Positions 51,990-61,969 of a stretch of DNA of 64,000 nt are shown piece after piece (positions within the stretch are counted from its first letter, which is position 1; each line of letters opens with the position of its first letter). The DNA lies in assembly GCA_030710605.1 (NCBI GenBank), contig CP092870.1, forward strand, positions 51,907,921 through 51,971,920, written 5' to 3'. The DNA is from Cordylochernes scorpioides. Its lineage: Eukaryota > Arthropoda > Arachnida > Pseudoscorpiones > Chernetidae. Under the pieces are notes generated by a model, which did not search any database, was not told the origin of the DNA, and saw only the letters and a program-made list of their open reading frames with translations. Made by a program: the position numbers and the translations under genes.

Positions 51990-52860
51990 ATATTATGGTT
52001 CTCCTCAGAATGCTTGTGAAACTTCATGTACTGCGTCGGGATATGGTTATCCCTGAAAGACCAATCCAGTGGTCAATAAAAGTGCTTGGGATGACCACCT
52101 TCTAACCTTCCACCAGCATATAGTTGAAGTCCGCGGTATGTTGCCGTGTTTGATTACAGCCGCCAACTTTGGTCACCGCGACTTGAGAATTCTGTATTTA
52201 CAAGTGTTGTATCAACCATTGCGTCGACGCTATGGTTTTCCAATATTTCTTAACGCTCCTTAGATGTCCTACTAAGGGCTCAAAGGCCCTTCTTAATCAA
52301 GTTGCAGAACTTTTTTCTCCAACAGTATAATAGCTGTGGATTCACTCGCTAAGCGTGGAGCGGAGCCTGCTTTCCCAGGCTGCTTCCGCTTCGCTCCTCT
52401 GTCGTTTGCCAAATCGGCAATCTACAAGAGGCCGTGTGGTAGATCAGATTCCCCTCTCTATCATCCTCTATCCACATCCACTTTGGACTTACTCCAATGA
52501 GTCTATTAGACAACACGTATACCTTCATCATCCATAGTGAGCACATCGTGGTGGCCTGCTATCCGGATACACGTGGGCGAAGATTTACACCTAGGATACG
52601 CGATACAATCCTTCCTGTCCTTTCTGCGACGCCAACATGAACGAAACTCTGACGCACATCTGCTCGACTGTAGCAGCCTTGGTGCCCTCAGATTCCGCCT
52701 TCTCTCCATCTGTGCAGTAGAGTTGGGTTGCATGACGAGGTCACTTAGTGACTTTATTTTCAACAGAACCACTTGGCGACCAGGCCTCGAGTTCCTAAAT
52801 GTCTTGGATAGACTTAAGCAAGCCCTGCATCCGCGCGGAGCAATCTGACCACTCCTGTGA
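51990..52860 (+). mobile_element. LINE relic: RNase H-like and C-terminal region
   Basis: Short frames with many stops. Ala-Val-Asp-Ser-Leu-Ala-Lys-Arg-Gly-Ala-Glu (about 52338) looks like the end of a LINE RNase H, and Cys-Pro-Phe-Cys-Asp-Ala-Asn-Met-Asn-Glu-Thr-Leu-Thr-His (about 52609) with a Leu-Leu-Asp-Cys in another frame is the C-terminal zinc motif. Old and heavily mutated. Confidence 0.5.
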
Positions 52861-53699
52861 CTCTTATTCCTCCCAACAGGCTTAACACCAGTTACTAGCA
52901 CTGCTTGTAGATGCATCCTGATGTATGAGCTGCTGTGTGATGTCAATTTCCTGACTTTCCCTGCGTATCTGATCATCTCTGTTTCTGTAACTTCACGGAA
53001 GAAGGTAAATGGTTTGGCGATTCGACGGCGCGAGCCGCTCGGCCAATTAACTTGTACCGCGGCCCAATTAAACACGCTATGCGATCTCCAGTGTATAATA
53101 ATGGTTGATTGCCATAATATCCCAATATCCACCCTCAATGTAAACCTAAAACTGTATCAACAGCAATTATTTCATTATTATTATCCTTATCATCATTCTT
53201 TATATATTCTAATAAAGATGTCTTTATTTTTTACAAAAATAGAATATATATCTCATCCCAGCACCTGTTGACATTTGTTCGCACTTTATTTACCAATTTT
53301 CTTTTTCAAACAGCTCCCAATTTCCCTTTATCTTCCCTGGCCTGGGGAATCTCACACCTTGTTTAAAAGCCTGTGTGACTGGCAGTAAGGCCATGGTGTA
53401 TTGTAAGAGTGAATTGCGTTCTGTCTTCTTGCTCTAGCCATTGCAAGATTAAAAAAATTAAGAAAGGTAAGCGTTTGGTAAAGGAAGAAATATGGCCAAA
53501 GACTGAATGTCCATTAAATAGTTGGCCAATGCTCAAAACATTTCATGAAAATAATAATGAGCAAGGTAGAGATGCAAGAAAATGTCTCGGCAGAACATGG
53601 CTATATAGGACTATTGAAATGATGTATCAGCGCGCCTTCTCTTATAACATATTCAAACTATTATTGACACGTATAATTCAAATGAAATATTACAGCGAT
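52861..53699. other. No supported gene
   Basis: It may hold the 3' end of the LINE relic. A 100-residue plus-strand frame (53409-53711) is Lys-rich at first (Lys-Ile-Lys-Lys-Ile-Lys-Lys-Gly-Lys) and has no motif I recognise; it ends in the foldback fragment, which argues against a gene. Confidence 0.4.
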
Positions 53700-53795
53700 A
53701 TGGTAGATTAAACTGGTGAAATCGCTGGGAGGGTCACCACTGATGAGCCAGACTCTCCCGTTATTTATTATTGCAGTAAGGGCAGTATTAAATTG
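53700..53795 (-). mobile_element. Fragment of the foldback/satellite family
   Basis: GGTGAAATCGCTGGGAGGGT, then CACCACTGATGAGCCAG and CAGTAAGGGCAGTATT match in reverse complement the junction at 38031-38070 and one half of the palindrome at 36497-36560. It shows that this core moves as a unit. Confidence 0.7.
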
Positions 53796-54954
53796 TTTTA
53801 TTTCAAAAATAATCATACGCGCGTCAAAAATAGTGTAAATATATTAAAATGGACTTATATATGTGTAGTTCTCTCTACAGATTTCCATGGAATTATACCG
53901 ATAGAAATCGCAGAAGCCTTGATTCTACTCAGACTAAGTATATGAATAAATTACATCAAGTTGCATATTTCGCCATAGCTTTGGTCAAATATAATCCAAT
54001 GATAAATTAGGTTTATTTATTGCGCAGGCCTCAATAATTTCAGTAATTTACTCGGAGACCGTGTTATGAACTTTTTGAAGTTCATTGAAAGCCCGGGCCA
54101 AGTTTAGCAAAAACGTTCTAACTCTTGTGTTAATGTTCGCTTAGAGTGTGCAACATACAAACATTTATCCATAATTTATATTGTTACCAAATTATATGTT
54201 TGAGGGTTCATATATGCATAATTTTTAAATGGGAAAATAAAACAACCTCGTAAGCTTATTTGATCCGGTTTTAAATGTCATTCTCGAAGCTGAACTATAT
54301 TGACTTATAGTCAGGTAGTCTAGAATCCTAGAGCATTGGTTGTTTTGTGCAAGAATTGAAATTTACCTGACCTCGAGTGAATTTAAATGACCTTTGGAGA
54401 ATTGGGAGATTTTCAAAAAATAAAGAACATTCAAATAAAAAGATCCAAAGTTCTATGTGTAGATATATCCTTGGCTACAAAATTAGAAGAATGTATATGG
54501 AAGCATTTAAAACATCCAAGCCTGCCATAAATGGTTGTCAATGGACTGACATTTCTGGTGGAATTTACTGCTGAAGTTGCAGGAGATGAGTATTGTTACC
54601 ACCCTACCTCATCATGTGACATTTTCAATCCTAAGTTTGGCCGCCATGGGACAGCATGTGGTAGTTTACTCCAGTCCTTGAGGTCAAATGTATATCCTCT
54701 TATCTATCCTTCCACACACAAGGCCAGAACCAATCTATACTTCTTGAAGACTGAAGAACAGAGGGATTACACTTTGAAGCGTATTGTTCTAATTGTGTAC
54801 AGTACAATATCTTATATAAGAATAGTTTTAAATACTACTGGTCTCTTATTGGAAGTGAGGTTCGTTTGTTCAAGTTATCTTTATAATTTACAAAAGGGAG
54901 ATTGTTTAGAAAGGTTGTCACTCATCAGATGATTAGCTTATGGGAGTAGGGCTT
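53796..54954. other. No supported gene
   Basis: AT-rich sequence. The frame 54531-54932 (133 residues) overlaps a less AT-rich part at 54580-54690 and has no known motif; it could be an old host exon or retroelement relic. Confidence 0.4.
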
Positions 54955-55300
54955 ATAATCCCGGTGCATATTTTCAATCCAGGCATTGGAATTAATTTTT
55001 GTAATTCTACGACAAGAGGCATATCGTTTGTTTCGATATATTTTCAACTATTTTATATAGTGACACACACAATGACGTGTCACTTACTTCAATAAAAATA
55101 ACTTAAAAGTCATATATTTTGTGCCTGCTTCAAGATGATTGCTTGTAAAATTAATAATTATTACAATAGCAAGCAATTGTAATCATAATTCCTAACACTC
55201 CTCGAATAGTAATAATTTAGTTGTAATTATAGAAAATGTAATCATGATTGCATATTGTCCAACTATATATTAATGTTTATATAAATAAGACATAATATTT
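54955..55300. mobile_element. Diverged copy of the hAT-type element left end
   Basis: TAGGGCTTATAATCCCGGTGCATATTTTCAATCC, described by parts, follows the order of 4792-5190: the CCCGG end, CAAGAGGCATATCG, TATTTTATATAGTG, CAATGACGTG-CAC, GTCATATATTTTG and TGCCTG. Only the left end is visible, about 20 percent or more diverged by eye. Confidence 0.75.
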
Positions 55301-55577
55301 TTAAAACCATTGTATTAAATTATTTTAAGGATGAAAATTCGATTTCGAGAAATATTTGAGCGTAAGAAAGATAATTTGCCAAGAGTATTATCATGTACTT
55401 AGAACGTATTGTTACATTGTACCCAGACGCTATTCGTGTACTTTGTATTCTCAGGATGCCACAAAGATACACATGTGAGTTTGAAGGGATTTCAACTAAA
55501 GCTAGCGCTTTAATGTATATCACTTAACAGAAGGAATACTACAGTGGGACTTGCCTTCAACCTCCCCATCAGAAGAA

Positions 55578-55645
55578 TCTTCGCGCCGTGGACGTCATCT
55601 TGTGAAGCGTTCCGCTCCACACTATGCACTTGCAGCCTGACCCAC
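55578..55645 (-). mobile_element. Helitron fragment
   Basis: CGCGCCGTGGACGTCATC, TTGTGAAGCGTTCCGCTCC match the block at 7921-7960 and 28797-28830 in reverse complement. The hairpin end is not seen. Confidence 0.6.
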
Positions 55646-55749
55646 ACCGTCTTGTAGGTCGCTCCGATGTCAGTCTCTCCTGGCACCGCCTTGTAGGGTC
55701 ATCCACACGCCCGGAGGCAAGTCGCCACGTCTTCTCCTTGCCGCAGATG

Positions 55750-56046
55750 TGTTGCAAATATGTTGCCTATAATTTTGTGTAACATTTTTATTTAATATTT
55801 GAAAATATTCCTGATTGTTTTTAAATTTTAAGTATGATTAAAATTTACAATTATAAATAATATTCTATGAAAGAAGAAAAACAACGGAAGAAGAAAAAAA
55901 GATGAACAGAAGAACAGGCAAGAACAGATACTTTACGTGGCTCTTATGTATCCTTTATTTTAATTTTATATGTTAATAAATATTTTAATGATTATATAAT
56001 TGACGTTATCCCTATCTTCCCATTTAAACACCCACAAAAAACCAAC
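55750..56046 (+). repeat. Copia 2 5' LTR
   Basis: The right border is set by the primer site that follows AACCAACA at 56046. The left border (TGTTGCAAATATG at 55750 or TGTTGCCTATAA at 55761) is uncertain because the 3' LTR is outside the window. Confidence 0.6.
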
Positions 56047-56082
56047 AATGGTTATGGGCCCAGCACGACGCTTCCACTGCGC
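56047..56082 (+). promoter_or_regulatory. Primer-binding site complementary to a half initiator tRNA-Met
   Basis: TGGTTATGGGCCCAGCAC is complementary to the anticodon stem-loop of initiator tRNA-Met (GTGCTGGGCCCATAACC). The match continues to GCTTCCACTGCGCC, the complement of its D arm, with a 3-nt difference. Copia elements prime from a 5' half of this tRNA rather than its 3' end. Confidence 0.8.
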
Positions 56083-56179
56083 CTAAAAAAGGCCTAGCGT
56101 CGCTAATACCAAAAGACTAACTTCTTTAGAATTCAACGGAAAGTTGATTACCGAAAAGGTATAGGAATATCTTCAGAAA

Positions 56180-57237
56180 ATGGAGAGTAATGTGCAAATA
56201 TCAAAATTTGATGGCAAAAATTTCGCCTCTTGGAAATTCCGAATTATTTCAATTCTAGAAGGAAAAGAATTGGACGCCATTTTGGAAGCTGATCCACCCA
56301 AAGAAGAAAAGTTTAAAGAATGGAAAAAAAGGACGCACAAGCCAAAGGTATTCTTACCTGTTCGATGACTGATTCCTTAGTTGCCTTGATTTTAACATGT
56401 AAAACTAGCAAGGAAATTTGGAAAGCTCTACATGCCAGATATGAGGGCGATAAAAGGAAGATAATAATTGAAGCTAGAAATGGCGTTTCTAGATTAGTAA
56501 TGAAAAAAGAAGAAAAATGGGAAGATTATCTCTACAGAGCAGAAAGACTTTTGGAACAAGCCAGAAATCTAGGCGCTGATATTGAAGACGAAGAATTTAT
56601 CACTTCAGTTATAAGAGGTTTACCCCACAAATACAATCTCATCGTACTTCAACTCAGAAACCAAGAAAAATTAGCAATTTTTGATTTAAGAAACTCATTA
56701 AAACTCTACCACGAAAGATTTTCTAATGATACAAAGGAAGAAAATTCCTCAGCTTTTAAAGTCTACAGCAAGGACAAATATAAACATTACAAAGAAATGA
56801 AAACACGAAAGACATACAAATGCTTCATATGCCACAAACCAGCACACAAGGCAGCTGAATGCTGGCACAACCCTGAAAACAACAAAAATACAAATGTAAA
56901 GCAAACATTTGCATCACAAGGATCAAGTGGCTACAAAACAAATACACCCAATAAAAATTCAAAGGCTACATTTGCCAAAGATGAAAATAGAAATGACTTT
57001 GCTAAACTTGTGAAGCAGCAAGACAATCTGGAAAAACAATGGATTCTTGACATTGGAGCTTCCAGTCACATGACTTTTCACCTTGACCATCTGAAGAATA
57101 TCCAAGCCATGAATAAGAAAATTACCTTGGCTGATGATAGCTGCATCACATCAGAATCAATTGGAGATGTAGAAATAAAGAACAGTGATGAAGAATCTAT
57201 CATTCTGAAAGAGATGTACTCAATGTATCAAAATTAA
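56180..57237 (+). pseudogene. Copia 2 gag-protease, one frameshift
   Basis: ATG 56180 opens with Phe-Asp-Gly-Lys-Asn-Phe-Ala-Ser-Trp-Lys-Phe-Arg, the usual Copia gag start. In an A run near 56325 the frame shifts to the 305-residue frame that starts at 56320. It has a CCHC-type knuckle Cys-Phe-Ile-Cys-x4-His-x4-Cys (about 56821-56862) and protease Trp-Ile-Leu-Asp-Ile-Gly-Ala-Ser-Ser-His-Met, where Ile replaces the usual Ser/Thr of the active triad. Confidence 0.85.
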
Positions 57238-58160
57238 GTGACAATTTAATATCTGTAAGCAAGCTCATTTAAGGCAAAAACAGATTCCTTTTGACAATAA
57301 GGGTGGACACATTCAGAATGAAGAAGGATGCACTTTATTAACAGCATCAAAGAATGAAGACTTCTACATAATCAATGAAGGTACTGATATATGTCTCCCA
57401 CCAACCCCAAAAACTTTAAAAATCAGGGACACATCATGGGATTTATGTCACAAAAGACTTGGTCACATCAACGAAGAATACATGAAAATGATGTAAAACA
57501 ATGCCCTAGTACACAAATTTAACTGCAATACAAGAAAAGATCTGAATTGTGTAACATGCACCCAAGCAAAATTCCCTAGAAAACCTTTTAAAGAAGTCAA
57601 ATTTTATCAAATATCCCAATCTCTTGATCTCCTACATGTTGATCTCATTGGCCCTATACAACCAATCTCAATTGACAAAGCAAAATACATTCTAAAAATA
57701 GTGGATGATTATTCAAGAAAAATATTTACAAACTTTCTTAAATCTAAATCTGACACTCCTGATGCCATCAAGAATTTCATAGAAAGAATTGAAAATTCTT
57801 TAGAAAGAAAAGTAAAATCAATAAGAAGTGATAGTGGCTGGAATTTGTCAATTCTAACCTAGAAGCATACTTTACAACCAAGGGTATTGAACACCAGAAA
57901 ACAACTTTCTATTCTCCAGAACAAAATAGAAGATCAGAGAGAGCAAACAGATCACCAGAGCACTCTTGATAGAAGCAGAACTGCCAACATCTTTTTGGAC
58001 TGAAACATTGGATGCATTCACATACATTAAAAATAGAACCCCATCAAGACATAACAAAAGGTGCACTCCAGAAGAGCTTTTTACAGGAAAAAATCCAACA
58101 ATTGGACATTTGAAAATCTTTGGTTGCTTAGCAGAAATGTGGACCCCCAAACACAAAATA
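57238..58160 (+). pseudogene. Copia 2 integrase, multiple breaks
   Basis: Zinc domain: Cys-His-Lys-Arg-Leu-Gly-His-Ile ... Cys-Val-Thr-Cys. Core: His-Val-Asp-Leu-Ile-Gly-Pro-Ile, Ile-Arg-Ser-Asp-Ser-Gly and Arg-Arg-Ser-Glu-Arg. Stops near 57268, 57494 and 57858 and a frameshift about 57950 break it. The final frame (57966-58217) gives Phe-Trp-Thr-Glu ... Tyr-Ile-Lys-Asn-Arg, the conserved end. Confidence 0.85.
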
Positions 58161-58167
58161 TCAAAAT

Positions 58168-58911
58168 TTGAAAAAAATCACCAAAACTGCAATTTTTATG
58201 GGATACCCCAACAATAGAAAAGCCTATATAATTGGTAACCCCCAAGATTTCTCTATTACTGAAACCAGATATGTAAAATTCTTTGAAACAAGAAAAGGGT
58301 CAGAACTTTTAAATCAAGAAAAAGATAAAGTTATCCAAAATTATAACCTAATTAACTTGGGAGATGAAGATTCTGAGGAAAATTACCATCCATCTATAAC
58401 AGAAGCAATCTTACAAGAAAATGCTTCATCACCAACTCAACAACACCATTATGATCTGAGACCTCATCATCCTGGACCTGGATTCTATTATGAACCTTCC
58501 TTAAGTGATGTTGAAGAAATGGATAATGACTCACCTGATTCAAGTTACCAAACTGGTGATACTGTTTTAAAGACATCTCATCAAGGATATTCCATACCCA
58601 ACTGCTACAAAGAAGCTATGAATTTACCTGATTCTGAAAAGTGGATAGGAGCTATGGAAAAGGAGCTTGATTCTCTAAGGGAACATAATGTTTGGACACT
58701 TCAACCCCTTCCCAAAGGCTCTAAAGTAATCAAAAGTAAATGGATTTACACCATCAAGAAATATGCAACAACACAAGATAGAAAATACAAAGCCAGACTA
58801 CTTGCAACAGGCTACCAACAGAGCTATGGCCAAGACTATGAAGAAATTTTCTCACCAGTCATCAAGAATGACTCACTTAGAGTCATACCAGCTGTTAAAT
58901 ATCCATTATAG
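58168..58911 (+). pseudogene. Copia 2 RT, N-terminal part, cut by the BEL element
   Basis: A 247-residue frame: Met-Gly-Tyr-Pro, an acidic linker, then Glu-Lys-Trp-Ile-Gly-Ala-Met-Glu-Lys-Glu-Leu, Lys-Ser-Lys-Trp-Ile-Tyr, Tyr-Lys-Ala-Arg-Leu-Leu-Ala and Phe-Ser-Pro-Val-Ile-Lys, the opening motifs of Copia RT. The BEL/Pao LTR starts directly after it. The catalytic Asp residues should lie beyond the inserted element. Confidence 0.85.
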
Positions 58912-59201
58912 TGAGCGAGCGGCTCGAAAACACGACCCCATCGGCAACACGTGGTGTCGGCGGGCGAGGTGTGCGCCTGCGCGGGATCGAGTATAGAACA
59001 GTTGCTGGCAGACAAAGAAAAATGGCGGTCGCCAATGTTTACGTTTTTTTTGGTTTCTTTTTCTTTTGTCCTTTAATTTACATATAGTTATATGTATAAA
59101 TAAATAATATTATCTTTAATATGTTTAAAATTTAATTATAATTAAAAGCAATAAATAAAGGCTTTTTAGTAAATTCTATTTATTTTTGTTATTAATTAAC
59201 A
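58912..59201 (+). repeat. BEL/Pao 5' LTR and primer site
   Basis: TGAGCGAGCGGCTCG ... TTAATTAACA. It is followed by AAAG and TGGCGAGCCTGCCAGGATGG, close to the common BEL primer site TGGCGACCGTGACAGG. The left border is taken as the point where Copia homology ends. Confidence 0.7.
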
Positions 59202-59221
59202 AAAGTGGCGAGCCTGCCAGG

Positions 59222-59911
59222 ATGGAACGTGAAAAGAAGTTGCGCTCAGTAACCAGAACGCGATTTACTAAGGTAGTAAATGTTTTGGATTCCGAAATAA
59301 GTAAAACAAATGCTGATCTAGGTGTGATCAGGGACAAATTTAGCAAATTAAAAGACATCGATTTCAAATTAAAGGATCTTGACCAGAAGATGTTGGATCA
59401 TATGATGGTGGCTTATGCAGAAGAAGACACTTTAAATTGTGAAATTGAGGAAGCAGAACATTATTCGGATACCTTCATCACCCTGGAAAGAAAGGTAAGA
59501 GAATTAATTGATTCTGATAACAAAAGTGATGTTAAATCTCTGGGAAGCTCAAATGGGTCATTAATGGCCAAAAGTTATAAACTTCCTAAGATGGAAATAA
59601 GAAAATTTGATGGAGAATTAATTAATTGGCTTCCATTTTGGGCACAATTTGAAAAGATTCATGAGGATACTGAGCTGCATGATGCAGACAAGTTTCATTA
59701 TCTGGTGCAGTCTATGCAATCAAATACTAGAGCCAGAGAACTCATAGAAAGCTATCCCCAAACAGCAGACAACTATGCCAAAGCGGTCCAAGCCTTGAAA
59801 CAAAGGTATGGACAGAAATATTTGCTTGTGGAAATATATGTAAGGGAACTGCTTAAATTAATGATGGCAAATGTCAAGGCTCCACCAGATGAAAGGCGGT
59901 CAGTGGCTTAA
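59222..59911 (+). pseudogene. gag: BEL/Pao gag, ended by a premature TAA
   Basis: From ATG 59222, which overlaps the primer site, to TAA 59909-59911. The first 115 residues are charged and helical (coiled-coil-like), then the retroelement gag core (Ile-Arg-Lys-Phe-Asp-Gly-Glu ... Phe-Trp-Ala-Gln-Phe ... Lys-Phe-His-Tyr-Leu). The following pol frame is in the same phase, so one base change has split a single Gag-Pol protein. Confidence 0.85.
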
Positions 59912-61969
59912 CTATACGACAAACTCGAAACACAACTAAGATCTCTGGAATCTTTGGGTGTTGACACCAAGGAAAACACAGCATGGCTTTTCACTATGAT
60001 AGAGTCTTGTTTGCCAGAAGATGTGCTGGTTGCTTGGCAGAGATCACCGCTGAATAATTGTGATGCATCAAAAAACTCTAATTCTAACTCCAGCTCTCGC
60101 CTTAACAATCTTTTGGACTTTCTTAGAAGAAAAGTGGAAGGGGAAGAAAGACGACTTCTAGCCAGGAGAGGATTTGAAGGGTCTTCCCCAAAAGAGAAAC
60201 TTAGAAATAAGTTTAAGCAGAATTCAAATATACCTACCGCTGCAGGTATATTTTCTGCCAAGGAGATGGGATGTTTGTTCTGTGAAAATAATCACCAAAG
60301 TAAAGACTGCATCACTGCTCAATCTATGCCATTCAAGGATAAAAGAGCAAAGATCTATGAAAAGAGGTGTTTTCTGAAATGCCTTAAACCTGGACATCTT
60401 GCAAAGGCTTGCAAGAGGACAGTTCAATGTAATATTTGTGCCAAAGGACACTACGTTCTTCTTTGTCCTGACTTGCCCTGCAACCGAAAGGAAAAGACGC
60501 ATGTCTCTGAAGTAGTGCAGAGTGCTTTAGCCAATCAGCAGTGTACAAGAGATGTAACATTAATGACCTTGATGGTCAATATTATGAGAAATAATGGCTA
60601 TAGAAGAGTGCGAGCACTCTTGGACCCTGGTTCTCAGAAGTCCTATATTTTGGAATCCACTGCACTAGAAGTAAAATTGAAGCCCATCGGCAATGTAAAT
60701 ATTGTTCATTCATTGTTTGGTGGTACACAAACAGAAACAAAATGCCATAAGGTGTATACGGTCGCATTATGCAGCAACCTATCAGAATTGGACACTCTGA
60801 GAGAATTTGAATTCTTGGGTCAAGACATTATTTGTGGAGAGATTCCAAGGACGCCTAAAGGAGCATGGTTGAACGAACTAAAAGGATCTAGAATTTGGCT
60901 GTCTGATCTTGGAAGAGATAGCCCCAAGATAGAACTTTTGATCGGCAGTGATATTTATGTATGCCTTTTGTCGGGACGTGTGAAGCAGCTGGAAAATGGA
61001 CTAACAGCCATAGAAACACATCTTGGATGGACAATTTGTGGCCCTTCACCGAAGAAAGATGAGCAGACTGATTACTCATCACTGGTGGTCATCAGCATGC
61101 ACAGTAGAAATATGTCAGTTGATTATTTGTGGGATTTAGAAACGATTGGCATAAAAGATCCCAGGGAAAATCTTACCAAGCTAGAAGAAGATAAAATAGT
61201 ACACCAGCGCTTCTTAAATACTGTTCATCAGCTAGAAGAAGGACGCTTTTGTGTAGGATTACCTTGGCTGGGGAACCAAGAAGGAATTCCATCCAATCGT
61301 CATATTGCAGAGAGAAGACTTTTCAACACAACCCGTAAATTGAGAGTTAAATGTATCTTCAGCGAATATGATAGGGTGTTCCAAGAATGGCTAGCTGAAG
61401 GTGTTATTGAAAAGGTGTCTCCAGAAGATTTGAACAGGAATTGTCATTATCTCCCTCATCACCCAGTGGTTAAAGCCAATAGCAACACCACCAGGATAAG
61501 ACCTGTGTTTGACGCATCATGTAAGGACAAGGGAAATCTTTCATTGAACGATTGCTTGGCAAGTGGCCCAAATGTTATTGAACAGATCCCAGCTATCCTA
61601 CTGAAGTTTAGAGAAAAGGCTATTGGAGTTATTGCTGACATTAGAAAAGCCTTTTTGCAAATTGAAGTGAAAGAAGAAGATAGAGACTATCTTAGATTCT
61701 TATGGTGGAAAAATAATCATCAGATTCAGGTTTTCCGTCACAAGCGAGTTGTCTTTGGTGTGACCTGTAGCCCCTATTTGCTTGGAGCAGTCATTCTGCA
61801 TCATCTTAAGGGAGTCTCATCTGATTTTGGAGCTCTTCCTCAGAAGTTGATGGAATGTTTGTATATTGATAATTGTGTCACTTCAGTGGATACCGAGGCA
61901 GAATTAGTTGATCTGGTGGAGAAATCTACTGAGATATTTGCAAAAACCAAGATGGATCTCAGAATGTAG
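59912..61969 (+). pseudogene. pol: BEL/Pao pol part 1: zinc motifs, protease, RT
   Basis: The frame continues gag. Three zinc motifs lie at about 60270-60475 (Cys-Leu-Phe-Cys ... Cys-Asn-Ile-Cys; the middle one has Cys-x3-Cys). Protease: Leu-Leu-Asp-Pro-Gly-Ser-Gln (about 60619). RT: Arg-Pro-Val-Phe-Asp-Ala-Ser, Ile-Ala-Asp-Ile-Arg-Lys-Ala-Phe-Leu-Gln and Val-Phe-Gly-Val-Thr. The catalytic loop reads Tyr-Ile-Asp-Asn (about 61861), where BEL RTs have Asp-Asp. It ends at a TAG (61967-61969) that lies inside RT. Confidence 0.85.

Noticed and set aside
53409-53711. 100-residue ORF as a host gene
   Set aside because: It runs into a foldback fragment at its end, has no motif and no splice or promoter support.
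36480-53770. Possible hammerhead ribozyme around CTGATGAG and GAAA in the foldback core
   Set aside because: A 5-bp stem II-like pairing with compensatory change exists (GCCAG/CTGGT and GCCAA/TTGGT), but only about four bases lie between the would-be cleavage triplet and CTGATGA, so stem I cannot form. A simple hairpin explains the conservation better.
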